The translations under genes were made by a program, and so were the position numbers. A DNA stretch of 64,000 nt. Source: Agapanthus africanus. Taxonomy: Eukaryota > Streptophyta > Magnoliopsida > Asparagales > Amaryllidaceae. Below, piece after piece: positions 22,765 through 34,371 of the stretch. The stretch's first letter is position 1. Each line of letters opens with the position of its first letter. Under the pieces are notes generated by a model. It was given only the letters and a program-made list of their open reading frames with translations, ran no database searches and had not been told where the DNA came from. The stretch covers positions 203,117,632-203,181,631 of the forward strand of contig JASDDO010000006.1 of NCBI GenBank assembly GCA_030015575.1. Direction: 5' to 3'.

Positions 22765-23658
22765 TGTTAGTTATATGTATTCCCTAGAGGCCATTACTGT
22801 ACATGCGATGTATATTGTAGTGGATGCTTGGACATATATAGGGAGGACTTTCTTGCTCGACATAATAGTATGCTATCTGGTTGCTCTTTATCTTAACATA
22901 TACACTTATTGTATCTCTATTACATGTTGATAAAGCCCTTAGGATAAGTACTTGACTACGAGGATTATGATGCAGATCATACTAGTGGGGCGGAGGTAGT
23001 CGGTAAGTACATCCTTAGATTGTTCCTAGTCGTGGGAGTATCGAGACAGGGCATCGATACTCCAGAGTAGACTAGCGTATGAGCTTCTCAACCCATATAA
23101 TGGGAGAGTGATGATCCCATATCCATTGGTGTTTGACATCAGAGAAGGTATACAGGTGCTCAGTAGAGACTGGGTACACTGGACGGACTCGCCGAGAACT
23201 CCTAGATGGTATTATACCTATCGTCGGATAGCAGTTCTCTGGTGACACTGGTACAGGTTAGTCTGTAGACCCGAGACCGTCATAGTGTCTTGTGTGATTC
23301 CCACTGTGCTTTGATTTCCTCCATACCACGGTCTAGAGATCGTGCAAAAAGGTGGTTTTTGGGTACAGTCCCGAGTCACATGGAAGAAATGAGTGATAGG
23401 AGGGGGTTTCGTCTCTCCCGGTATTGGGAGTTGATGTTGTGCTATGCTCGATTGGCCATAACAGGAAGTCCCTGGCCAGGGTTGCTGAGATTTACTGGTA
23501 AGTGTTACCAGTAGTTTCTCGAACCGTTATGGACCTTGTATCGGCATGAATTATCAGGCTATTGGGGTCTGACGTTATACCACCCCCAGGCTGTGATATG
23601 CTACATATCAGATGAAGAGACCGAACTATACGGTGGTGTTACTGATTGGATTCGCAGG
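22765..23658 (+). repeat. LTR G, first part
   Basis: This plus-strand LTR begins TGTTAGTTATATGTATTCCC at 22765, right after gcctc of C2 (the likely TSD, 22760-22764). It matches the first ~900 bp of the B1 LTR. It is split after gcagg (23654-23658) by the solo LTR and resumes at 25882. Confidence 0.85.
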
Positions 23659-25881
23659 TGTAGGGTTCCTAGGCACCCTAATGAGGTCTCACAAGGCATC
23701 AACCATGCCAATTTCAAATTTTAACGGTGCCGAGAAACCCTAGAACGGATCGTCGGCTAGATGTTTAGGAGAAAATGAAACTAGTTAACAACTTAACTAA
23801 AGTTTAAACGGAAATACAACCTTTGTAGATCCGGTGCTCCACCTCCATAGCTCCGCAACGAAGTCCCCTCGCTGTCCAAATGAATTCCCGGGCTCTAGCG
23901 TCGGCTTCGTCGGAGAAATGGCGAGCTAGGTCGTCGATATCCATGCCGAAGATGATCTACGTCGAGGCATCGCTAGATCAAGCTCCACCTTCACCAAGCC
24001 ATGAAAACTTGTGAAGGAAACACCCTATACTACTTGGCAAGAGGTAGAGGATGAAGAAACAGGAAGTGGGTTCACTTTAGAATTGGATTTCTCACTCTTT
24101 ATCATCACTTGCCATTAATGGAGCAAGCTTTCTTCCATGAAGAAATGAAGAAGAAGAAGAAGAAGAATGTTATGATAAGAATTAATTAAAAATAGAAAAG
24201 AAAATCCATTCTTATCATAACTCTTACCTTGGTTAAGTGTAGAGAGAGAACTATAGTTAAGTGGAGTGGTTAGGTTTTAACATGAGACAAAATGGTGACA
24301 TAATGAAAGCTTCATGAAGCTTCATTTACAAACAAAGAAAAGCCACCATTTTCTCACTCTTTTTCTTTTTCCAAATGAATAACTAAATAGAATAAATGAA
24401 TAAGAAAATAATAAACCCTAACCACTCATAAAACCATGGTTCAATCTTTACACAAACCCAAGTTTGCATGCATCATCAAACATGATACAAGCAAGTGCAC
24501 AAAATCATATCGCATATGCAATGCGCACATCCGAGCGAGAAAATCCATTTAAAGTGAACCGATACTAGTTAATGCAAAGTAATATATCAAATATGTAATT
24601 ATGCATTAAATCATTAAATCAACACTTGATTTAACGATCCGGTCATATCGTATATAACCGACTAGTATCCTATGTACCGGTTTATTGAATCAATCCTTGA
24701 TTCGATAATTAGGGTATATCGCATATAACCTAATCGATACATTTATCGCGAGAATGTAATACGGTATCACATACACGCATTACTCTCGGTCCCGCACATA
24801 TCTCATATGCGCTCCTATTTCGTTTCGCTTGAGCCAGGAAACCTCTGTGTAGGACTCTAAAGACTCGTCAATACGCCGGCAGCGGATGATGATCATATCA
24901 AACATCCACAAGACGCAAGCGGTCTGCTAAACGTAACGGCCACCCGGTTATTAAGCGATCAGAAGATCGACGAGCAAGGCCGCTCACACTCCTGTGAATC
25001 CAACCAGTAACACTTACCGTACAGTCCGGTCCGTCCGTCTGATATGTCGCTTATCTCGCCCAGGGGTGGTAAAAGTCAGACCCCAATAGCTCGATAAGTC
25101 ATGTCGATATGAGGTCTATAACATTTCGAGAAACTACTGGTAACACTTACCATTAAATCTCAACAACCCTCGCCAGGGATTTCCTGTTATAGCCAATCGA
25201 ACACAGCGCAACATCAACTCCCTATACCGGGAAAGACGAATCCCCTCCTATCGCTCATTGCCTCCATGTGATTCGGGACTGTACCCAAAAACCACCATTT
25301 TGCACGCCCTCTTGGACGTGGTAAGATGGAAATCAAAGCACAGTGGAAACCACACAAGACTCTATGACGATCTCGGGTCAACAGACTACTCTGTACCAGT
25401 GTCACCAGAGAACTGCCATCTGACGTAAGGTATAATACCATCTGGGAGTTCTCGCCGAGTCCGTCCAGTGTACCCAGTCTCTACTGAGCATCCGTATATC
25501 ATCTCTGATGTCAAACACCGATGGATATGGGATCATCCATCGCCCATCTGTATGGGTCGAGAAGGTACACGCTAGTCTACTCTGGTATATCGATGCCCCG
25601 TCTCGATACACCCACGACTAGGGACTTTGAAGGATGTACTTGTGGACTACCATGTCCCCACTAGTATGATCCGCATCATAGTCCAGGTAGTCAAGTACAC
25701 ATCCTAAGGGCTTTACCAACATGTGATAGAGATACAATCTGAGTACACGTTAAGGTAAAGAGTAACCAGATAGCATACTATCATGTCGAGCAAGAAAGTC
25801 CTCCCTATATATGTCCCAGCATCCACTACAATATACATCCTATGTACAGTAATGGCCTCTAGGGCATATATATAACTAACA
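23659..25881 (-). mobile_element. Solo LTR of the B1 subfamily
   Basis: A complete 2223-bp LTR on the minus strand (starts TGTTAG at 25881, ends CCCTACA at 23659) is flanked by the perfect 5-bp duplication gcagg (23654-23658 and 25882-25886). No internal sequence is present. This is the usual product of recombination between the two LTRs of an inserted element. Sequence 5' and 3' of it joins into one continuous LTR G. A GAA microsatellite lies at 24147-24166. Confidence 0.95.
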
Positions 25882-26183
25882 GCAGGAGTATGAGCAGGCT
25901 TGCTTTTTGATCTTCTGATCGCTCAATACCCGGGTGGCCGTTACGTTTAGAAGACCGCTTGTGGCTTGTAGGGGTTTGATATGATCATCACCTACTGTCG
26001 GCGTATTGATGAGTCTTGAGTCCTCCATAGAGGTTTCCTGGTTCATGCGAAATAGAGTAGGAGCACATATATGATATGTGCGGGACCGAGATTAATGCGA
26101 TTATGTGATACCGTATTTTATTCTCACGACTTGTGACATTGGTCGATTATATGTGATATAGCCGGGTTATCGGATCACGTGTT
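25882..26183 (+). repeat. LTR G, second part
   Basis: This continues LTR G from 23658 after one TSD copy (compare attggattcgcagg and agtatgagcagg with the B1 LTR near 7645-7680). It ends at 26183, where the LTR of D begins. Only ~1190 bp of G is in the window; the rest should lie to the right of D. Confidence 0.8.
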
Positions 26184-28373
26184 TATAAGGTTCTTAGGCA
26201 CAACCACAAGGTTTCACAATGCATCAAACATGCCGTATTTAAAAATTAGTGTGTCAAACAACCCTAACCTAGGATCTAACTAGAGAATTAGGGTTATAAA
26301 CAACAAGTAAACAACTTTACTTCTAAGTGAATGAGGAATACAAGCTTTGTAGACCGGTCCTTCACTTCTAAAGCTCCGTGTAGTAGTCTGTTTGCTGCGA
26401 GTTGTGATCTCCCGAACTCTTGAAAGGGTTCTCCCGGAGAAATGAACAAGCTTGCTCGAAGTCTTCGAGGCTGAAGATGATCTACGTCGAGGAGATTCAA
26501 GCTCAAGCTACCTCTTTACTAATTGTGAAATTAGTGAAGCAAACACCCTAAACTAAACGGCAAGTAGTAGAGGATGATGAAGTAGGAAGTGGGCTGTCTT
26601 TAGATTTATTTTTCTCACAATATTTTCTCACCTTAAGAAAAGCTAGTGAGCTTTTTTCATGAGGAAGAAGAAGCTCATAGTGAAGAAAATGTGAGAATGA
26701 ACTCATGAGGTGAGAATAGAAACCATGGGTGAGGTAGTGTCATACACTAACCCATGTAGAGAATAAACCATGACTAGTTAATAATGGTTAGGTTAATAAA
26801 TATCTACAAGTAAAACAAACTTAGTGGACTTGATCAATGGTTCCACAAGCTTCTACAAGCTTTAACCATGTGACTTATCCCACTAATTTTGATTAACTTA
26901 GATAAATATAAACCCTACATTATAATTAGTATGGTGTAATTCTCATACACCCATATAGTGTGTATCAACAACCATGACACAAAAGTAGTACATTAATATA
27001 TATCACATATACACTAATGCACACATGTGAGAAAAGAAATCATAAGTGATCTAATATTAGTTAATGTAATCTAGTATATCTAACATACATTTATACATTA
27101 AATTATTAAATCAACACTTGATTTAATAATCCGGCTATATCACATATAACCGACTAATATCAAATGCAACAACTTATCGAATCAACACTTGATCCGATAA
27201 TTCGGCTATATCACATATAACCGACCGATGTCACGAATCGCGAGAATAGAATACGGTATCACACACGCGCATCAATCTCGGTCCAGCACATATCACATAT
27301 GTGCTCCTACTCTGTTTCGCATGAGCCAGGAAACCTCTGTGTAGGACTCTAAATACTTGTCAATACGCCAGCAGTAAGTGATGATCATATCAAACACCCA
27401 CAAGCCACAAGCGGTCTGCTAAACGTAACAGCCACCCGGGTATTGAGCGATCAGAAGATCAACAAGCAAGCCTGCTCATACTCCTGCGAATCCAATCGGT
27501 AACACTACCGTACAGTCCGGTCTCTTCGTCTGATATGTCGCATATCTCGTCTAGGGATGGTAAACGTCAGACCCCAGTAACTCGATAAGTCGTGCCGATA
27601 TGAGGCTCATAACGGTTCGAGAAACTACTGGTAACATTTACCAGTAAATCTCTGAAATAGCCCTGGACAAGGACTTCCTATTATAGCCAATCGAGCATAG
27701 CGCAACATCAACCCTCAATACCGGGAGAGACGAATCCCCTCCTATCGCTCATTGCCTCCATGTGACTCGGGACTGTACCCAAAAACCACCATTTTGCACG
27801 TCCTCTTGAACGTGGTAAGGTGGAAATTAAAGCACAGTGGGAATCACACAAGACTCTATGATGATCTCGGGTGACCGACTAACCTGTACCAGTGTCACCA
27901 GAGACTGCCATCTGACGTGAGGTATAATACCATCTGGGAGTTCTCGACGAGTCCGTCCAGTGTACCCAGTCTCCACTGAGCACACGTATACTATCTCTAA
28001 TGTCAAACACCAATGGATATGGGATCATCCATCACCCATGTACATGGGTCGAGAAGCAACACGCTAGTCTACTCTGGTATATCGATGCCCCATCTCGATA
28101 CCCCTACGACTAGGAACATTAAAGGATGTACTCACGGACTACCTTTGTCCCACTAGTATGATCCGCATCATAATCCGGGTAGTCAAGTAAGCATCCTAAG
28201 GGTTTTACCAACATGTAACAGAGAGACAATCAATGTACATGTTACGATAAAGAGTAACCAGATAGCATACTATCATGTCGAGCAAGAAAGTCCTCCCTAT
28301 ATATGTCCAAGCATCCACTACAATGTACATCTCATGTACAGAAATGGCCTCTAGGGTATACATATAACTAACA
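26184..28373 (-). repeat. 3' LTR of D
   Basis: This 2190-bp LTR starts TGTTAGTTATATG at 28373 (minus strand). Its other end, tataaggttcttaggcac, aligns with tgtagggttcctaggcac of the solo LTR with only transitions. That places the boundary at 26184 rather than at the nearby tgttt. Confidence 0.8.
27102..27305 (-). repeat. CAC-loop palindrome series in LTR of D
   Basis: There are five palindromes with the identical loop cac. P1 has 13-bp arms (27102-27114 and 27118-27130, perfect). P2 has cgg.tatat and atata.ccg (27132-27152). P3 has 12-bp arms with one mismatch (27174-27185 and 27189-27200). P4 has tcgg.tatat and atata.ccga (27202-27224). P5 has AGCACATAT and ATATGTGCT (27285-27305, perfect). 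They are evenly built and occur at the same place in every B-type LTR here. Role unknown; protein-binding sites in the LTR are one possibility. Confidence 0.75.
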
Positions 28374-28388
28374 ATCTCCCACTTGCAT
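28374..28388 (-). promoter_or_regulatory. Polypurine tract of D
   Basis: On the minus strand the sequence tgcaagtgggagat directly precedes the LTR start at 28373. Confidence 0.85.
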
Positions 28389-29711
28389 TAGGGCTATGAT
28401 ATAGCAGTGGTTGAAGTATCTCATACTCAACCATCCCATAAAAGTCTCTCTCTGGGAAAAGGCCTTTCTGAGTGGGTCCGCCGTGTTGTCTTCTGAATCT
28501 AATCTCCTAACCTCGATCTTCCTGGAGATCAACCATCTCCATGATCAGGTGATACTGCCTTAGAATATGTCTGGGTCACTGATGGGACGGGGGTACCTAG
28601 GCATAAGCCACAACTCCATTGTCACACAATGGTAGGAACCAAGTTCATCTCATGAACTTATATACACCCAGACTTCCTCTTTTGTAGCATCTTTGGTAGC
28701 GATGTATCCAGCCTTTATCGTCTAGTTTGCCACGGTATGTAGCTTGGAATTCTTCCAACATACCGTCCCTCCACTGAGGGTAAAGACAATTCCTGTGACT
28801 GACATTCAGTCGACCTTACCACCCTGGAAGCTATCCAGTGATTCTTCCCAGGATCTATTGATACCATCTTATTACACCTAGTGAAAATCCTAACATCCAC
28901 TTAGATCTATCTCATTGATCCAAAACCCAGGATTTAGGAGGTATCACCTTGATCCTATATAGAGAATCAATGTGATAAGAGGAGATTGACCGAGTGTAGC
29001 ATAGGAAACACCTTTCCTATCAAGAGTATGTCTTCCACGTATAATACGGGGAACGCCACCTTACTCTCTACAGCCCTTTGTATATACAAGGATCATCCAC
29101 CATTTTGATGAAGTCAAACACTTTGACTACCATATCAAAACAGATGTTCCAACTCCGCGATGCCTGCTTTAACCCATAAAGCAACATGCACACGTTTCCG
29201 CTGCTCCCACTGTCTACGAAGCCCTCTGGCTGTGTACTTATAGACACTCTCTTCTAAATCACTATTTAGAAAAGCAGTCATGACATCCAACCGCCAGATG
29301 TCGTAATCATGGTATGTAGCAATGGCAAGTAAGATCCGGATGGACTTAAGCATAGCCAATGGAGAAAAGGTTTCATCATAAACCATACCTAGCCGACGAC
29401 GAGAATCTTTTACAACAAGTCTAGTTTTGAAAGTCTCAACTTTTCTATGTACACCAAGTAATCTTCTCAAGATATACTTGCTCCTGATGGGGGTTTAACC
29501 GTTCAGATATAGCAACCAAAGTGCATACTTTGTTGGTGTATATGGATTCCATCTCAGATCGCATATCATACAGCCATTCTTATAGAGTCCCCACTCTTAA
29601 TGGCCTGCTCGAAACTAGTTGGGTCATCATCTCATGATGCAATCCTCGCTCCCACTGTCATACAGAAAACCGAAGTATATCTCAGGTGGGTGAGGAACCC
29701 TACCAGATCGG
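28389..29711 (-). pseudogene. pol: D pol, C-terminal half (reverse transcriptase and RNase H)
   Basis: On the minus strand this half runs from PHPPE-like linker sequence at 29711 to the RNase H end near 28440. Recognisable parts are KVETFKTRLVVK and AFLNSDLEESVY of the reverse transcriptase, followed by the same frame shift (29227-29248) that is found in B1. The active-site box reads YVED (29030-29041) instead of YVDD. Several small deletions remove parts of the thumb and connection. The gene is dead and is the partner of the half at 56859-58472. Confidence 0.85.
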
Positions 29712-30136
29712 TGTTCATATCAGAATATTGCATTATTATATCGCCCATTCTTAATCATATTAGAAATAAATAGGTGCTTTTGATCTATGTCTGCTAAATA
29801 GTTGCAGGTTACAGGTTCTTTGAACAATACAGTGAAATTCATGAAAAGACGTTACAAAAGTGAGACTACGACCAACAAAAGATGAATCCGTATGATGCCG
29901 CCTAACAGTTCAAGGAACAAATGAAGATCAATAAACAGTTCAATGCACAAGACAGCATAAGGGCAGCACAAGATTCAAGACTTCAACGTGAAGCTCACGG
30001 CAAAAAGTCCACAACATTCCGCACTGTGGAAATCTGGAAGAAAATAGAAGAGATTCTGAGGAACCAAGAGAAGAAAACAGAAGTTAAAAGCAACATGAAG
30101 AAACCCTGAAAGATGGAGATAAAAATCCTACCAATT

Positions 30137-30185
30137 GGCCGCGGAACCGCGGCCAAACATGCCTTTTTGCCGCGGTTCCGTGGCC
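30137..30185 (+). other. GC-rich long hairpin in LTR of E
   Basis: Arms of 21 bases (30137-30157 and 30165-30185) pair at 20 positions, one as G-U, around a 7-base loop. The core is CGCGGAACCGCGGCCAAA. The right-hand LTR has the same structure at 55841-55889. A similar hairpin occurs after the PBS of E (31447-31493) and in the leaders of A2 and A3. Confidence 0.8.
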
Positions 30186-30311
30186 ATATAGTGCACGTGC
30201 AGTGCACGTGTCGGTGCACGTGTGTAGGTGGGTGTCGGTGCTTTGACCAGGATTTCTTAGGGTAGTTCTGTAATCTCGTGTATAGATCAGATGTAAAACC
30301 TAGGGTTTGTC

Positions 30312-30325
30312 CTATTTATAAATAG
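30312..30325 (+). promoter_or_regulatory. TATA-like element of E LTR
   Basis: The palindrome ctatttataaatag lies about 600 bp into the LTR and ~110 bp before the AATAAA signal, a normal U3/R arrangement. The right-hand LTR keeps ctataaatag at 56011-56020. The actual start site is inferred. Confidence 0.55.
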
Positions 30326-30435
30326 GAGAGTTGAAAGCCGAATAAGGTGTGCCTCTTTTGGGTGCCTCTTTTGAGATGCCTCTTTTTAATTCTAGTTTAA
30401 ATTCTTAATTCCCTTGTAATCGTCAAGAGGTCATC

Positions 30436-30441
30436 AATAAA
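30436..30441 (+). terminator. Polyadenylation signal of E LTR
   Basis: AATAAA in the sequence catcaataaagg, downstream of the TATA-like palindrome and followed by a T-rich stretch. It is changed only downstream (aagatattt) in the right-hand LTR. Confidence 0.5.
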
Positions 30442-31159
30442 GGTATTTTTATTTTTTATCGTGCATTCTTTTATCTGAATTTAATTCTTGATTTTTTTCT
30501 GTCTTTTATTATCTGCAACTTAGATAGTCTCTCAAAATTATAAAAATGAATCTTATCATAACTTTTCTAATGAGTGAGTAATTCCTCACTTGTTAGGGTT
30601 AGGATTGGGAAGGTTTGAGAGAAGTAAATCTCTCTCTCTCCTTTCTTTGCCCATATAATTTTTATAATAGGACTCTATTGAAGTTAACCACACACCGCTC
30701 GCTACGGCACCCTATCCTACAAGATAGCGGTGATTCCCTAGTTAGACCGGTTGTGGTTGATTTAAATGGAGGTTAGGGCTTAAGAGTTAAGAAAGGACGG
30801 ACAAGGTCCAAAAGGAAGAAACTAAGTTTCTTCCTAATCGTGCTAATCCCCTTTGTTGACTATTACCCTAACACCTATATTCTTCACTATGGCATTGAAA
30901 GCCGTGGGTAGAATGCCTTTTCCAAACTACGCTAATCCTAACCCTAGCAAGACTTTTTAATCAATTTAATCTCATTCTTAGATCGTAAAAAAAACCCGAC
31001 TTGATCGGATTAACTCGTTAGAACATAAAGAAAAGGAATCCATCTCCCGGTGAACCGACCCGTACTCAACCGGCTAGCTACCAAGCGACACCGTTATTGA
31101 TTACGGTATATTCTTAATCTTTGATTCAAAACGCATACGCAAAACATCTCTAAATCAAA

Positions 31160-31177
31160 TGGCGCTTTTGCCGGGGA
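31160..31177 (+). promoter_or_regulatory. Primer-binding site of E (tRNA-Asp-like)
   Basis: The sequence tggcgcttttgccgggga starts two bases after the LTR end. It matches the Athila/Tat-type PBS tggcgccgttgccgggga except at two positions (ct for gc and t for g region), so it is worn but recognisable. Confidence 0.75.
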
Positions 31178-32342
31178 GACGGTAGTCTCTTTCTTTGTGT
31201 AATTTCGGGTTAATAAAAAAAAATTGAAAATTGAAAAAATTGAAAAATTTTAAAACAGAAAAAAATAAAAATAAAAATCATCTTGTTATTTTTAATGGTT
31301 TTTGTGCAAGTGTGCAGGCTTGAAGACAGACTGATTCAGATCTGGAGCAAGCCCGGTGAACAAATCAAGAAACAGAGGATCTGAACAGACAGAGGAGAAT
31401 CATAACAGCACACAGAAAATATTTGGAGATTAAAACCAACCAAAGAGCCGCGGAAACGCGGCAAAAGCAAGAAATTGGCCGCGGTTCCATGGCCGTTTGC
31501 TGACGTCAGCAACTCGAAACGTCTCTGTAAGCATTGATTTCTTCTCTCCCACCCCTTGAGCTCCACTGAAATTTTTTTCCTGCAGGTATCTTTGCACAAC
31601 AGAATCTTTCTCCTATCCAATAAATTATTTTGTACCGGATTCTTTGCGCTGCCAAATAAAAAAAAATTGAAGTGTTTTAGATTTTTGGTGTGTTAACTGC
31701 TTTGCATAATTAATACGGACTTTTAAGGGGCTATAACACTAATCAAGATTGGATGAGGATTTCATTACCCTTCCTAAGACCCCGGAAATCACAAAAAGCA
31801 TATGCATCACTCTTGAGCTAATTAAAAAATATCTAGACTCAGCCAACTAAGGACTGTCGCGCTCATTAGGACAGAGGAAGGTTGTGGGCATTCAGTCGTT
31901 TATCTAAACCTGAGTTTGTGGTGCCTAGGCTAGACAAGTGAGAAAGGTAACTTTAAAAGGCCCGTCTCACGGTGATTCGTGAGCGGAACCCTCCTTTCAT
32001 CATTTGTGCTTACCTGGCCACAATTGGCGATGATGAGGAGATTTGAGGGATATCTCACAACTTGTCGCTTTGGACCAATTAGGAGCAGTCTAGTTGATTT
32101 AGGAGACCCTAGCTTTAGGTTTGATTGTGCATGTTTAAACTGTGATTGTTTGAAATTATTCCGTAGTTCCGTACAAATTTTGCAAAAACTCTTTCTAAAA
32201 AAAAAATAAAAACACCTTCAAAAATTTAAAACTCCAAAAACAAACAATTTTTTTTATAATAAGATGAAAAAAAACAAAAAAATTAAAAAAAAAAACAAAA
32301 GAAAATTCAGTTTCTTTTTCTTCTCCTTTCTCTCATCACATC
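31178..32342 (+). other. Non-coding leader of E
   Basis: This AT-rich leader has no supported frame. It holds a second GC-rich hairpin, with gccgcggaaacgcggc (31447-31462) facing a worn complement ending at 31493 (13 of 16 positions pair). A tgacgtca palindrome follows at 31501. Long A runs occur at 31215-31275 and 32195-32300. Confidence 0.6.
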
Positions 32343-34371
32343 ATGGGTACCCCACCTCGCAAAACTCTTGCCGAACTTTGGTACCCTCAAGCAGACATTA
32401 CTTCCTACGGTCATTGTTTTGGTCGAATTTCGGACGACCCCTCCATGCCCAAAATTTCTTTGAAAGATCGAATAGACGCGTCTAGGGCATCCAGTTGAAC
32501 TCCGCAATCCACCTTATACCAACCATTTCAACCTTTGCCACCTTCTTACGCTGATACTCCTTTTTCGAGTCCTGTTGTAACTCCGAAACCCATGTCTATT
32601 GCTGAACATATTGAACAATCTCGTAACCGATCTTACACTCCTTTCACCACTGCGAATTATTTGGATCAACAATTCCATTCACCTTCTTATCCAAATGTTG
32701 ATCCTACTCCTGTCCAACCATTCAATTCCTACCAGTTCTACCCGCCTTTTGCACCTTCCCTAGACATTGCTTTTACACAGCCATTTGGGAGTTTCACGTA
32801 TTCAAAAACTTTGAATCTTTTACTGAAACCCCGTCACAACCCATGTCTAGTCTGGAACAGTCGTTGGAAGCTTTTATTGTAGCGACAAACCAACAGATGA
32901 GGGATTTGAATGCGTCCATGGACGCCCTTATACAACCTAGTGACTCAGTAGTTAGTTTCCAACTAGCTCCAAAATTTCCAATGTATGATGAGGAGGTTGA
33001 ACAGATTGAGAATTTGAGTGGTGAGAATGAGCTGTACATCCTTCCAAATCAAACCTACCCATCCCAATTGAATCCCACAATTCCGGTTTTGAATGTCTAT
33101 CAAGTGTTCCAAATGATTCACCAGTTGAAGATAAAACGTTTAATGAGTTGTGCGACTATGTAGTGTTTGATTTACCTGATTGTGAAGAGTCCCTTTCGAG
33201 TGAAACCATCACCAATCCTTTTGACCTCCACACCTCCACACTAGAACCTGAATTAATTAATATCCATGCTTTTGATGAGGTGTCTGAGAAATTTAATTTT
33301 CACTTGATCGAGGATATTGACGCTGGGAATATTTTGGATGATGAACCAGCAGATTTGATTGAATTTCTCTCTCCAATTCATTATCCTAAGTCATTAACTG
33401 TTTTTCCCGAACTTCATATGCGTCTTGATTTTGATGAGAATTGCATGGATAAGATAAATTTTGAGGAGAGTATTGAGAAAATTATTGAGGATGAAGCAAT
33501 TTTACTTGATGAGTCAGATTTTCCAATTCTTTCTATCCCTTTCATTGACTGCGCACACCCTCCTGAATCTTTAACCGATACCCTTCCTTAATCATTTCCC
33601 TCCATCCTTGTTCCGACTTTGCAAGAAACCGTTACACTTTCATTTTCAATGATTGGTTTACCAAGTTCGACATACCCATGTTTTCTCACGAATCATGAGG
33701 GATTTGACCTCATTTCTCAGTGGGTTGATAGATTAGCACAATCGCTTTTTACACATCGGACATTACAAATTTTGCTAATTTATACACTCCATTTCGACCC
33801 TCAAGTTCGTATTCCACTTCTTTTTCCCACTTTCTCTGGTTCTTCTTCGAATCTTCCTTTAATGATACCAAGTGTTAATGAATCACAATCCGATATTTTG
33901 AGTTCGATAATTCTAGAAAAACAACTTGATTTATACTCTTTTGAAAATAAGGTAAATGAGCCTTACGACTATCCTACCTTCATAATTTTTGAAAAATCAA
34001 GTGTGTTGAATTCTGGCGCGACATTTATTGACATTGAAACTTTCAATCGGACCATCGATGGATGTTTCGAAGATATTTTCGCCGACGAACTCGCATTCCT
34101 AAACGACACGGATTTTGTGATTAATCAACCTCTACCTGAAGAAGTCGAACAACCACCATTTCTTTTTCCCTTCCGCCATTCTTCTCCTCCACTGAGACCG
34201 TTTACTGCTTTTATCTCCACACGGTCTCGTGTGTTTCTCATTTTTTTTTTCTACACTCCATTCTTTCACCAACCACACTATTATAACGAAAAAATTTTTG
34301 ATTGGTTGGTGCTAACCTTTGGCCTGTGTAAGGCCTTGTATAGCTTGATACTGTGTTTTTCTCCTCCCTAA
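32343..34371 (+). pseudogene. Broken long reading frame of E, possible gag-like N-terminus, otherwise unknown
   Basis: The frame starts at ATG 32343 with MGTPPRKTLAELWYPQ, reminiscent of the RTLRELxxP start of Athila/Tat gag. It runs about 675 codons with two stops (TGA near 32498 and TAA at 33589-33591) and two frame changes (near 32800-32840 and 33060-33145). Parts seen are a Pro/Ser/Phe-rich segment (32535-32790), a short coiled-coil-like segment MSSLEQSLEAFIVATNQQ (32843 on), a long acidic segment rich in Asp, Glu and Phe (33148-33591), and a hydrophobic C-terminal part with FDWLVLTFGLCKALYSL (34290-34350). No CCHC knuckle, DTG, YxDD or integrase motif is present. It may be a diverged gag or an extra ORF; I do not recognise its function. 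Confidence 0.6.

Larger units (their letters stand above)
29712..31157 (+). repeat. 5' LTR of E
   Basis: It starts TGTTCATATCAGAATATT after the TSD and ends catctctaaatca at 31157, right before the PBS. It contains a GC-rich hairpin (30137-30185), a TATA-like palindrome (30312-30325) and a polyadenylation signal (30436-30441). Its sequence matches 45285-45592 plus 55724-56853. Confidence 0.9.

Noticed and set aside
26180..26184. Alternative left end of the D LTR at tgtttataagg (26180)
   Set aside because: It starts with TG, but alignment with the solo LTR end puts the boundary at 26184 with the TG changed to TA.
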